A stretch of 44,600 nt of DNA from Fibrobacter sp. (lineage in GTDB: Bacteria; Fibrobacterota; Fibrobacteria; Fibrobacterales; Fibrobacteraceae). The translations under genes were made by a program, and so were the position numbers. The stretch lies in NCBI GenBank assembly GCA_017642335.1, contig JAGCPF010000013.1, positions 1 to 44,600 of the forward strand, read 5' to 3'. This document shows positions 23,284 through 31,117 of the stretch, in pieces. How positions within the stretch are numbered: position 1 is the stretch's first letter; each line of letters begins with the position of its first letter. The notes under the pieces are model-generated. The model was not told where the DNA came from, did not search any database, and saw only the letters and a list, made by a program, of their open reading frames with translations.

Positions 23284-24162
23284 ATGGCAAGACCGAATGA
23301 CGCCACGAGGCGAATAACTATAACTATTTATGCCGCTGACGGAATTACCGTCCTTGGCACGACAACCCGCACCATCTATGCTGCGGGTCTATGGAACACT
23401 CAAACCATCGCCATTACCGGCGATGTCGTTGGTCAAGGAACGACCGACTTTGCGGACGGCGCTGGTCTTACGTTCGGCGTAACGTTGCAGGCCGATACGG
23501 TCGGCACCGGAAACCTCAAGGTTGGCTCCGTGACGCTGAACAGGATTGCTTCTAGCGCCATGACCAGCGTCGCCACAGCCGGTGACGACAAGCTGATTAC
23601 TAGCGGTGGTGTTAGGACCGAAATCGACAATGCCCTCCTTAACAGGGGTATAGATTACGGCCCGAGAACTCCTGCTCAGATTAACGGTACCGCGACTGGA
23701 GATGCCGCGGCCCGCAACATCACCGGCACCATTCCTACCGGTTCTACAGTCCACGTTACGGCGGATGGCACCGTTACTGACGGTTACAAGGATGGCGAGC
23801 ACGCTTCGATTACTGTTCGAGAAGGCGAAGACCTGAGGTACTATTCCGAAGGCGGTGTCCACGGGTGGTACACGCTTGATGCCGAATTCAAGCTCAAGCA
23901 GGACCCGGTAACATCTTCCGACTTTGCGGAAGACGGTGACACTTCCGACTTCAAGTTTGTGTCTTCAGTCACGCAGGACGCGAATGGAGACATTGGCGTT
24001 ACCATCAAGACGATTCCGCTGGCGACGCCGAGCACCAATGGTTCCGGTGGCAAGGCTGGCCTTATGAGTGCCTCCGACAAGGAAAAGGTGAACGGTCTCG
24101 ATGACGAAATCACTGCGAATGACGTGGTAACTGCGTGGAACGCCTGGACGCCATCTACATAA
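23284..24162 (+). CDS. Tail fibre-like protein (292 aa) upstream of the DGR target
   Basis: A beta-rich protein with Thr/Gly/Ser repeats ('ITITIYAADGITVLGTTTRT', 'ITGTIPTGSTVHVTADGTVT'). It has a segment 'MTSVATAGDDKLITSGGVRT' like the 'S-x-A-V-R-T' connector motifs also found in the fibre at 27429 ('YPSEKAVRTELDKKA'). It ends with 'EITANDVVTAWNAWTPST'. Likely the proximal part of the fibre or adaptor that carries the variable tip. The next gene follows behind a separate AAGGAG site. Confidence 0.65.
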   Translation: MARPNDATRRITITIYAADGITVLGTTTRTIYAAGLWNTQTIAITGDVVGQGTTDFADGAGLTFGVTLQADTVGTGNLKVGSVTLNRIASSAMTSVATAGDDKLITSGGVRTEIDNALLNRGIDYGPRTPAQINGTATGDAAARNITGTIPTGSTVHVTADGTVTDGYKDGEHASITVREGEDLRYYSEGGVHGWYTLDAEFKLKQDPVTSSDFAEDGDTSDFKFVSSVTQDANGDIGVTIKTIPLATPSTNGSGGKAGLMSASDKEKVNGLDDEITANDVVTAWNAWTPST

Positions 24163-24174
24163 GGAGATTAAGAT

Positions 24175-25569
24175 ATGGCTGATTACTTGAACAAGTATGC
24201 TAACGACGGCACTGGTGCTGGAGGATACAACAATACCGATGAACAGTCGGCGCGCGCCGCGCTCGGGAATACGGTATCGCTTGTCGAATCTACTGGCGAG
24301 GTGCATTATGACGGAGTCAACGTCGAACGCCCTGCCAACAACCCGATGGAGGGTGACGTACTGTATCTTGACGCAAACGGAGGCAAGCACTTCGTTGACG
24401 AAGAGTCGCTTGTGGTGTCATCTATTCCTGCGAGCTGGAAGGCGGCTGGTGTCGTCGCTTACCGGGAAGGTAACAACGTGATGGTTATGGACCATCACGA
24501 CAGCGGAACGATGACGTTTACTTCCGGATGGATGCATGCCATTCTTGGAATGCAGCTCTCCGGAACGCAGACGATTACATTCCAACAGTGGAATGGTAGC
24601 GCGAATGCTGATGTTGGAACGTTCAGCACGAGTGCGACTACATTGGATGCTTTCGTCGAGGCCCTGGATTTGTGGCTTCGAACGACGGGGAACGATCCGA
24701 ACGGCTACAACTGGCATGCCGAGAAATTGGCTTTTGAGGACGGTTCTGAAATCTGTGTGGTTGTATCGGATACGATGTCGTCATATCAGCGTTCGAATTC
24801 GATTGTAAAAGAGTCTTCGCCAAGCGGTGTTACCGGAAATCTGTATCTGTGGAATCTTGTCGGTCAGACTACAAACTACCAAAATGTCCTTCGAGAAAAT
24901 GGCGGAAAAGGTTATAGGCCGGGTTGCAATCTTGACAGACTTATTGAATACTACCGTACCAATAATTCTACGACAACTCCGACGTCGATGGTGTCCGTGT
25001 CCAACGGTTCAGAAATTATGAATCTCGCTACATATCGTGACAACCAGTATTGCGCCGATTTACGGGCCAAGTATGGCGAAGGCGAAACGGGATGGCTGAA
25101 GTACATGGAGTCTCTCATGATGACATGGCCGGCTCGCAACGGAGATGCCTGGAATATGTACGGCACTGGCAAGAGCCTGACAATGCGGATGGCCGCTTTT
25201 ACGTACAAGAACAAATCCGGGACTAGTGTCGATACGTTCAGGGCTGCCGCATGGTCTGCGAAGACTCCGACAAGAAACAGCCTTCCCTATTCAGCAGGTC
25301 TTGCATACGGTGACTGGTACATGCCGGATATTGTCGAGATGAAGAAAATTTTTGGAAGGTGGAATACTTCCGGTACGTCTCCTGTCCAAAAGGCACTCGC
25401 CAAGGTTTCTCCTTCCGCTACGGATTTTCGCTCGTTGGCGGTTGCTCGTTGGGCTCCCGCGCGGAATTACTACTTTAACGCGTGTATATTGAGTTCCAAC
25501 GGTTACTTCAACTACGGCACCTTCTCCAACAGCTACAGGGCGGTGGCGGTCGCGCTCTTGAAACTTTGA
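24175..25569 (+). CDS. DGR target protein: tail tip adhesin with C-terminal variable lectin-like domain
   Basis: A 464-aa protein behind AAGGAGATTAAG. The C-terminal part from about residue 370 ('GLAYGDWYMPDIVEMKKIF', then 'RSLAVARWAPARN') has the look of C-type-lectin/formylglycine-enzyme-fold DGR targets: a W-x-x-P-x-x-x-E-x-x helix followed by a final strand region that holds the variable residues and ends in R-A-V-A-V. The variable repeat covers residues about 419-462, ending three codons before the stop. Twelve of the 17 Asn codons in the template are changed here. The N-terminal 350 residues are fibre or adaptor sequence. It sits with the tail fibre genes, so it probably binds the host surface. 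Confidence 0.9.
   Translation: MADYLNKYANDGTGAGGYNNTDEQSARAALGNTVSLVESTGEVHYDGVNVERPANNPMEGDVLYLDANGGKHFVDEESLVVSSIPASWKAAGVVAYREGNNVMVMDHHDSGTMTFTSGWMHAILGMQLSGTQTITFQQWNGSANADVGTFSTSATTLDAFVEALDLWLRTTGNDPNGYNWHAEKLAFEDGSEICVVVSDTMSSYQRSNSIVKESSPSGVTGNLYLWNLVGQTTNYQNVLRENGGKGYRPGCNLDRLIEYYRTNNSTTTPTSMVSVSNGSEIMNLATYRDNQYCADLRAKYGEGETGWLKYMESLMMTWPARNGDAWNMYGTGKSLTMRMAAFTYKNKSGTSVDTFRAAAWSAKTPTRNSLPYSAGLAYGDWYMPDIVEMKKIFGRWNTSGTSPVQKALAKVSPSATDFRSLAVARWAPARNYYFNACILSSNGYFNYGTFSNSYRAVAVALLKL
25428..25560 (+). repeat. DGR variable repeat (VR)
   Basis: Aligns without gaps to the template repeat at 26103-26235 (offset 675). There are 18 differences in 133 bp: 17 fall on template adenines (9 to T, 4 to C, 4 to G) and one is G to T at 25485. 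The first 37 bp are identical and the template there lacks adenine. The GC-rich AGGGCGGTGGCGGTCGCG near the end is identical, then an AAC codon is again changed (CTC 25555-25557). Similarity falls off after 25560. Confidence 0.95.
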
Positions 25570-25574
25570 CCTTT

Positions 25575-25597
25575 GGCGCGGCCTTGAAAGCCGCGCC
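25575..25597 (+). promoter_or_regulatory. GC-rich hairpin downstream of VR (retrohoming target structure)
   Basis: GGCGCGGC (25575-25582) pairs perfectly with GCCGCGCC (25590-25597) around CTTGAAA. It starts five bases after the target stop codon, 15 bp after the VR. In the Bordetella phage DGR an 8-bp hairpin at the matching place is needed for efficient homing. There is no T-run after it, so it is not a standard terminator. Assignment is by position and stem size. Confidence 0.75.
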
Positions 25598-25623
25598 TGC
25601 AACCTTGAACGGAGTAATGTAGA

Positions 25624-26070
25624 ATGGACTTGAAGATGAAAGGATTTCAGACGAACAAGCAGTCGATATACATTGACTGCAAGCAGCTGCTGCGCCGTCT
25701 GTACAGGCTCCGGTTCAAGGTGGCTAAACGTCATCGTGATAGTCTATTTGACAAGTGTCTTTTCCCGGCGTTGTTGGGTATGATTAGACATTTTCGCAGG
25801 GCGTATCGTTTCCGTGATGAAAGGGTCAAGGAACTGGATGAATTTCTTTTTTCGTTCGAAGATTTTAATTCATGGGTAGATGTTGCTTCTGAAGAGAAGG
25901 TGATTAACGATAAGGAGTACGCTTCGTTATTCGAATATATTGTAAGGATTTATGAAAGCGTGAACGCTTACAGAAATTCCGCAAGGAAGGCTAGGTCAAG
26001 CGCCGGTTCAAACGACGACGGCGCTTCCGAAAACAAAGATGATTCAAGAGGAGGCGACGGATTCATTTAA
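25624..26070 (+). CDS. avd: DGR accessory variability determinant (Avd-like)
   Basis: A 148-aa protein with GGAG before ATG 25624. The first 115 residues are helical and strongly basic (IDCKQLLRRLYRLRFKVAKR; 'GMIRHFRRAYRFRDERVKEL'), as in the five-helix pentameric barrel of Bordetella Avd (128 aa), which binds the RT and template RNA. The last 30 residues are a disordered acidic/Ser tail (SAGSNDDGASENKDDSRGGD). Placed between target and template repeat, the classical DGR order. Avd proteins vary widely, so the name rests on size, charge, helicity and location. Confidence 0.82.
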   Translation: MDLKMKGFQTNKQSIYIDCKQLLRRLYRLRFKVAKRHRDSLFDKCLFPALLGMIRHFRRAYRFRDERVKELDEFLFSFEDFNSWVDVASEEKVINDKEYASLFEYIVRIYESVNAYRNSARKARSSAGSNDDGASENKDDSRGGDGFI

Positions 26071-26102
26071 TCCAGTTCTGGCAGTGCGCCTTTTAGATCG
26101 GC

Positions 26103-26235
26103 TCGCTCGTTGGCGGTTGCTCGTTGGGCTCCCGCGCGGAATAACAACAATAACGCGTGGATATTGAATAACAACGGTTACTTCAACAACAACAACTTCA
26201 ACAACAACAACAGGGCGGTGGCGGTCGCGAACTTG
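26103..26235 (+). repeat. DGR template repeat (TR)
   Basis: Invariant template for the VR. The first 37 bases (26103-26139) contain no adenine. From 26140 to 26232 there are 38 adenines, nearly all in 17 AAC/AAT codons (26140-26154, 26167-26175, 26185-26196, 26200-26211, 26230-26232), which cannot become stop codons by adenine changes. The block GGGCGGTGGCGGTCGCG (26213-26229) lacks adenine and is the likely stable homing end. It lies in the Avd-RT intergenic region, so the transcript carrying it can come from the same operon. The reading frame is also open into the RT gene. Confidence 0.95.
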
Positions 26236-26262
26236 ATGCTTTGTATTCTGTTGGAATGCGTT

Positions 26263-27429
26263 ATGGTAAAGTTGGAAGACTTGGTTACGGTGTACTACAA
26301 GGCTCGCGCAAGCAAGCGCAGGTCTCGTGACTCTGTTCGCTTTGAAGTCAATTTCAAGGCTGTTCTTCTGCATTTGTGGAAGTCTATTAACGATAGAACT
26401 TTCGCGGCGCATTCCAACTACGCCTTCGTTGTCAGGACGCCGAAACCGCGTGAGATTTTCGCGACGGCGATGGAAACGCGTATTATCCATCATTACCTTG
26501 ACTGGCGTCTGCGCCCTATTTACGAGAGCGTGCTTTCTGGCCGGAGTTTTAACAACCGCAAGGGCAAGGGCCTACATGCGGCAATAAGGACTTATGCGAA
26601 AGACATCCGTGAACTGTCTTGCGGCTACACGAAGGATGCCTGGTGTATCCATCTTGACCTGAAGGGATATTTCCCGAATGCGGATGTCGAGATTGCGCTT
26701 GCGCAGCAGCTAGACCTTATCGAGCGTTACTACGAAGGCGAAGACAAGGATGATCTGAAGTACATGATGACGGTTTGCATGCGAGCGGACCCGGCGCGAC
26801 ATTGCGATATATTCGTGTCAAAATCAAACTGGGACTGCATCGCTCCTGAAAAGTCGCTATTCAATAAGCCTGTCGGTACTGGAGGTGCTATCGGTTTTCT
26901 CTGCTGGCAGAATGCGATGGGGCTGTATATCAATGAAGTGACGAAGTGGCTTCAGTCTTTCGATTTTTTGCGGGTGGTTGTTTTTGTGGACGATATTTAC
27001 ATCGCGACAAACGACAAGGCGAAGACTCTTGCCTTGATGCCGGAGCTTCGTTGTCGTCTAGCCAGGTTGAATGTTTGTCTTAACGAAAGTAAGTTCTATT
27101 GCCAGCATTACAGCAAGGGAATAATGTGCCTCGGAACGATGCTGAAGTTCGACAGAATGTATGTGTCAAACAAGACGGTCAAGAATTCCGTCAAGAGATT
27201 TTCTTCCTTGAATATTGAAAAACCTTTGCGGGTTTCTTTGCCGAAGATGCTGGCGTCTATAAATTCTACGCTCGGGATTTTCGCTCATAAGACAATGCGC
27301 AAGACGGTGTATGCACTTTGCGGAATCGTCGAAAAACGTGTCGGCAGATTCCTGGAACGGAATCCGGAAAATAACAGTTTCTTGATTCGTGAACAATTCA
27401 AAATAAATAGATTGAGGAGGGCTGCGTAA
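26263..27429 (+). CDS. DGR reverse transcriptase
   Basis: A 388-aa RT; start ATG 26263 (GGA eight bases upstream) is preferred over the in-frame ATG 26236 in the template end. Motifs in order: 'RIIHHYLDWRLRPIYESVLSG' (about 73-93), 'SFNNRKGKGLHAAI' (95-108), motif A 'CIHLDLKGYFPN' with D132, the DGR-type motif 'GTGGAIGFLCWQNAMGLY' (206-222) in place of the usual [I/L]GxxxSQ, the catalytic box 'VVVFVDDIYI' with DD at 243-244, and 'NESKFYCQHYSKGIMCLG' (274-291). It copies the TR RNA with adenine errors. Unusual: Trp at the position of the usual Ser in IGFLCWQ. Its stop overlaps the next fibre gene (TAATG). Confidence 0.95.
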   Translation: MVKLEDLVTVYYKARASKRRSRDSVRFEVNFKAVLLHLWKSINDRTFAAHSNYAFVVRTPKPREIFATAMETRIIHHYLDWRLRPIYESVLSGRSFNNRKGKGLHAAIRTYAKDIRELSCGYTKDAWCIHLDLKGYFPNADVEIALAQQLDLIERYYEGEDKDDLKYMMTVCMRADPARHCDIFVSKSNWDCIAPEKSLFNKPVGTGGAIGFLCWQNAMGLYINEVTKWLQSFDFLRVVVFVDDIYIATNDKAKTLALMPELRCRLARLNVCLNESKFYCQHYSKGIMCLGTMLKFDRMYVSNKTVKNSVKRFSSLNIEKPLRVSLPKMLASINSTLGIFAHKTMRKTVYALCGIVEKRVGRFLERNPENNSFLIREQFKINRLRRAA

Positions 27430-28070
27430 TGGCCTATTTCAAGAATGCGGCGATGAACCAACTCATCGACCTTGTGAGAACTGCAATATCGCAGATTAGC
27501 GGCAGCGGCACCGACCATGCGAAAGTGACTGCCGCCGCTCTCGTAGACCTGAATGCCCGGCTTGAGGCATTGGAAAATGCGGGTTCCGAAGACTTTGGCA
27601 ATATCGTTGCGGATACGATTGACCTCGTGGACTTCCCGAAGGTTGCCGGTGCGCCCACGGTTGTTATCGGATCTGGAGCTCCTGAGTCCGCTCCGGATTT
27701 TGCCGGTCAGTTCTACATCGATACTACCGGTACCCTTTACATGGCGTCCGGCAACAGCTCTGTAACAGACTGGAAGGCCTGCGAGATGGTTGCGAACAAA
27801 CGGATGTCTGTCCGGGGGGCATCCAGCGCAACGGATGCTGCCTACCCGTCGGAAAAGGCCGTGAGAACGGAGCTCGACAAGAAAGCTGACAAGAAAGTTC
27901 CCGCAGCTGATGGAAACCTTGCGTACCTTGACGCTGTTGGAAACTTGCAGGACAGCGGTAAGAAAGTGGGCGATTTTGTTCTTGATAGTAACCTTACGGA
28001 CTGGACAGTAACCGAACTCAAAACATTGTGGGACAATACACCCAGCACGCCTGTAGTGCCGACTACTTAA
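27429..28070 (+). CDS. Tail fibre module protein (213 aa), coupled to the RT
   Basis: ATG 27429 overlaps the RT stop (TAATG) with AGGAGG upstream, so translation is coupled. Features: 'ALVDLNARLEALENAGSEDF' (a coiled coil also found, in variant form, at the start of the 28290 fibre), 'IGSGAPESAPDFAGQFYIDT' (a carbohydrate-binding-like turn common in phage fibres), and 'SVRGASSATDAAYPSEKAVRTELDKKADK' with trimeric coiled coil. It likely forms a fibre shaft. That it lies right after the retroelement suggests the DGR cassette inserted within a fibre cluster. Confidence 0.65.
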   Translation: MAYFKNAAMNQLIDLVRTAISQISGSGTDHAKVTAAALVDLNARLEALENAGSEDFGNIVADTIDLVDFPKVAGAPTVVIGSGAPESAPDFAGQFYIDTTGTLYMASGNSSVTDWKACEMVANKRMSVRGASSATDAAYPSEKAVRTELDKKADKKVPAADGNLAYLDAVGNLQDSGKKVGDFVLDSNLTDWTVTELKTLWDNTPSTPVVPTT

Positions 28071-28083
28071 TGGAGGTTGATTT

Positions 28084-28290
28084 ATGGCTCATAACGGAAA
28101 ACTTACAACCAGCGCGGGCTGGAACGCGATATTCTCCTGGATCAAGGCGTTGGTGGCGACTAAGCACGACGCTACGCTCAGCGTGACGAAGGATAACTTC
28201 GTGGCCTCGGTGTCTGCCGGTAACGGCGAACAGACCGGAGACCTCAAGATAAGCGTTACGATGGGTCAGGCCGTCAAGGATGTTAGCTGA
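28084..28290 (+). CDS. Short fibre-associated protein (68 aa) with a GWNAIFSWIK motif
   Basis: ATG 28084 with GGAGG upstream. The N-terminal 'KLTTSAGWNAIFSWIKALVA' is shared with the next protein (NSSGWNAIFSWIKYALTGKR), and the DNA is nearly identical there. Both probably use it to attach to a common partner. It ends at TGA 28288-28290, overlapping the next ATG. A truncated fibre or adaptor. Confidence 0.6.
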   Translation: MAHNGKLTTSAGWNAIFSWIKALVATKHDATLSVTKDNFVASVSAGNGEQTGDLKISVTMGQAVKDVS

Positions 28291-30002
28291 TGGAGCACAG
28301 CGGAAAGACTACGAATTCTTCCGGGTGGAACGCGATATTCTCCTGGATTAAGTATGCCCTGACTGGCAAGCGCGACGAGACGAAGGCTGTGTCGCAGTCT
28401 TCCGTTTCGGCATCGTCACTGGTTGAGTTGAATGCACGTCTTGAATCTTTGGAAAAAATTATTGCTTCTGGAAAATTCGGCGATATGAAAGCTGAATCGC
28501 TGGATGCTCCTAATGTTATGATTGGAGGTGTACCTGCCAGCCCGGGCGACCACACTCACCAGGTAAAGATCAACGGCTCCACGAAAACAATCGCCAAGAC
28601 CGGCGGCACGCCCGTTGACCTTGGCACTTACCTTACGCAGCATCAGGATATTAGCGGAAAGGCCGACGTTTCCACCGTCGTAGATTCGGCAATCTACAAT
28701 TCTTCCAACCACACGATTGTGTTCAAGCACGGCTCTACGCAGCTTTTCACACTTGATGCGGCAGCGTTCGTCAAGGACGGGATGGTGGACTCCGTCGCCA
28801 TTAGCAACGGGAACCTTGTAATCACGTTCAACACGGACGCGGGCAAGCAGCCGATAAGCATTCCTCTTACAGATATTTTCAACCCGAACAACTACTATGA
28901 CAAGACACAGACAGATACATTGTTGGCGGGCAAACAGGATAATTTGCCATCGGCCGGAACGACGCCTACAGACACCTACGCCATCAACGTCAGCGGGTCA
29001 GCCAAGTCGGTAGCACCTGACGAGGCGCGATACAACACGGACAAGAACTGGCTGAAGGTTGGCACGTTTGTAAGCGAATTGCCCAACACGATGTTTAAGG
29101 GTGTAACGTTCTCTGTAGAATACAGGGCTAATGACGGCAATACGCAGAGCGGGCTGCTTTGGATTTCTGCAGGCGAACACAAGTCAAGCGGTGACTACGG
29201 AAATGACGATATTGTTGCCGAATACAGCACGATTGGAAGACGTACTAATACTTTAACTGATGACGTAAAATTTTACGTAAAGTCTCTCGGGACATCATCT
29301 ACCTCCGGCGTCGAAATCTACGCCTATCTTTACAATTACTCCGAACTGTCAATTACGCCTTTAAATGTACCCGAAAGGTCGTACACTCCAGACATGACGT
29401 ATGTCAGCGACGAGCCGTCGGGCAAAAAGGAAGTGACGTACAGCATGCTGTTGCGCGTACAATACGGGACTTCTAAGGGATCGCCGACTACCCCCGTTTA
29501 TGTCGACGATAAAGGAAATGTGCTACCGTGCGACAACGAATTGGTGGCCAACTCCAGTTCTAGCGACGGCTACGTGGCGAAAGGCGAAAATAATGCGAAC
29601 AAGGTGTGGAAGACGGATTCCAACGGCAACCCTGGTTGGCGTGATGACGCCGACACCACGTATGGAAGATTCTCGAATACTGATGACGGCCTGGTACCTC
29701 ATGGTGGAGAAAATAGTACCGAAAGATACTTGACAGGTGCTGGGACATGGACTGACAACGCAAATTTCAGTTCCGTTGTGACTGAAAATTCTGATTCAGG
29801 CACATATTGCCTCTTGTTCCGTTTCAGCACGAACAAAATCAATAACCAGGCCGGGGCGGCTAGAATAAACCAGCGTTTGTATTACGACCCGCACATCAAT
29901 ACTGTATATTGCAATATTTCCGGGAATGCGATGCAGTGGAACGGACTCTCGCTGTCGTTCGGTTCGTTCTCGACAGCCGACAATACTGTCAGTATAGTGT
30001 AG
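28290..30002 (+). CDS. Large tail fibre protein (570 aa)
   Basis: Starts with the GWNAIFSWIK module, then a coiled coil 'VELNARLESLEKIIASGKFG'. The middle has 'PNNYYDKTQTDTLLAGKQDN', a typical phage fibre repeat ('Y-x-K-x-x-x-D-x-L-L-x-x-K-Q'), and later many beta-rich segments ('YLTGAGTWTDNANFSS'). It is a modular fibre. The C-terminal 100 residues, 'SDSGTYCLLFRFSTNKINNQ', may form the receptor-binding head. No variable repeat is seen here. Confidence 0.75.
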   Translation: MEHSGKTTNSSGWNAIFSWIKYALTGKRDETKAVSQSSVSASSLVELNARLESLEKIIASGKFGDMKAESLDAPNVMIGGVPASPGDHTHQVKINGSTKTIAKTGGTPVDLGTYLTQHQDISGKADVSTVVDSAIYNSSNHTIVFKHGSTQLFTLDAAAFVKDGMVDSVAISNGNLVITFNTDAGKQPISIPLTDIFNPNNYYDKTQTDTLLAGKQDNLPSAGTTPTDTYAINVSGSAKSVAPDEARYNTDKNWLKVGTFVSELPNTMFKGVTFSVEYRANDGNTQSGLLWISAGEHKSSGDYGNDDIVAEYSTIGRRTNTLTDDVKFYVKSLGTSSTSGVEIYAYLYNYSELSITPLNVPERSYTPDMTYVSDEPSGKKEVTYSMLLRVQYGTSKGSPTTPVYVDDKGNVLPCDNELVANSSSSDGYVAKGENNANKVWKTDSNGNPGWRDDADTTYGRFSNTDDGLVPHGGENSTERYLTGAGTWTDNANFSSVVTENSDSGTYCLLFRFSTNKINNQAGAARINQRLYYDPHINTVYCNISGNAMQWNGLSLSFGSFSTADNTVSIV

Positions 30003-30010
30003 GAGTTGTA

Positions 30011-31102
30011 ATGGCTGATTTTAGATTGAAACAGTTCAGCAGTTCGGAGGGTCTCCTTTGGCTTACCGATAGCAGTTACAGGAAGACTTTGGGCGGCAGC
30101 ATGTACGGGCTTTGCTCGAAAAAGACATGGGATGCTTATTTAGACGGAACTTACAATTCCGGAGGGTTCCGAAGAACTCCGTTCCTGAAATCGGTGTCGT
30201 TCAAGTCCGGCGGGCAGGTTGTCCGAAAGATGCCAATTACGGCGGACTTCGCCCGTGGTTACGGGAGTGACAAGGCATATTTCCATCCATTGGTTGACAA
30301 GAATTACGGGATATGCTGCTACGGGCTGAATATCCAGGGTACGTCGATAGACAAAGACGTTCTTAGCGAACTGCCTTACGCCTCTGCAACCGCAGTATAT
30401 CAAGGGTGGGCGAAATCTGTTAGCGGAGCGGTTGCGTGGATGAATCCGGAAGGAACGCTCTTCAGCATGATGCCTTCAACTTTGACATCAAACAAGAAAA
30501 AAGGCCCTTTGTACGACTTGTTCGACAATACGCTGCACATCGGCAACGGTTTTGCTCCGATATACAATAACCACAACGTCATCGCCAGCGATGACGGGAC
30601 GTTCCCCTTTTATTATTACACTACGGCAACAAAGACTATTGCCCATCGGGAGCAAGTATGTCTTTTCCCGTCAATGTGGGCTGTAGTACATTGCGTAAAT
30701 TGTGCGCCTTATGGAATGGGTCGTGCTGTAGCATTGTCCGATTATTATGAGATGAATCAGTATTTCCCCGAAATGAACGTAAACGAGTTTGACAACGTTT
30801 ATTTCAGGGTTAGAGCGGGTAAAAATGTGACTGTCTACCCTGACTACAAGGTGAATGGTTCGGAGATATACCGCACGCAGTTACTTTGGTCGTATCCGCA
30901 TGATTCAAATGAGTCTGTTTGGTTCCTTTGGCGAGAGCCAACTGAAGCTCAGGGAACGTGGCCAATATCTTACGGTAACGTCGATACTGGCCCTGCATTT
31001 ATTTCACCACCGATAATAGGGGTAGTCCCTGCCCCGGTCCAGGAACTTGGGCAGAAAATGGAAGTACGGATTCTCCAGTACGGAGTCGAATTTAATCTTT
31101 AA
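30011..31102 (+). CDS. Unknown tail-fibre-region protein (363 aa)
   Basis: ATG 30011 with AGGAG upstream; the longer in-frame extension overlaps the previous gene and is not used. Rich in aromatic residues and Ser/Gly ('LLWLTDSSYRKTLGGSMYGL', 'AYFHPLVDKNYGICCYGLNI'), with several Cys. No coiled coil or transmembrane segment. Placed between two fibre genes, it is probably a fibre, adhesin or enzymatic tip. I do not recognise the family. Confidence 0.55.
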   Translation: MADFRLKQFSSSEGLLWLTDSSYRKTLGGSMYGLCSKKTWDAYLDGTYNSGGFRRTPFLKSVSFKSGGQVVRKMPITADFARGYGSDKAYFHPLVDKNYGICCYGLNIQGTSIDKDVLSELPYASATAVYQGWAKSVSGAVAWMNPEGTLFSMMPSTLTSNKKKGPLYDLFDNTLHIGNGFAPIYNNHNVIASDDGTFPFYYYTTATKTIAHREQVCLFPSMWAVVHCVNCAPYGMGRAVALSDYYEMNQYFPEMNVNEFDNVYFRVRAGKNVTVYPDYKVNGSEIYRTQLLWSYPHDSNESVWFLWREPTEAQGTWPISYGNVDTGPAFISPPIIGVVPAPVQELGQKMEVRILQYGVEFNL

Positions 31103-31117
31103 CAACAGAGGTAAAAT

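Noticed and set aside
26140..26211. AAC-rich stretch as a simple microsatellite or CRISPR-like repeat
   Set aside because: It aligns with the VR at adenine-only differences and is better explained as the DGR template.
26110..26262. RT start at the upstream end of the frame, including the template repeat
   Set aside because: The upstream start is a TTG without a ribosome binding site and would encode poly-Asn; ATG 26263 gives a normal DGR RT length.
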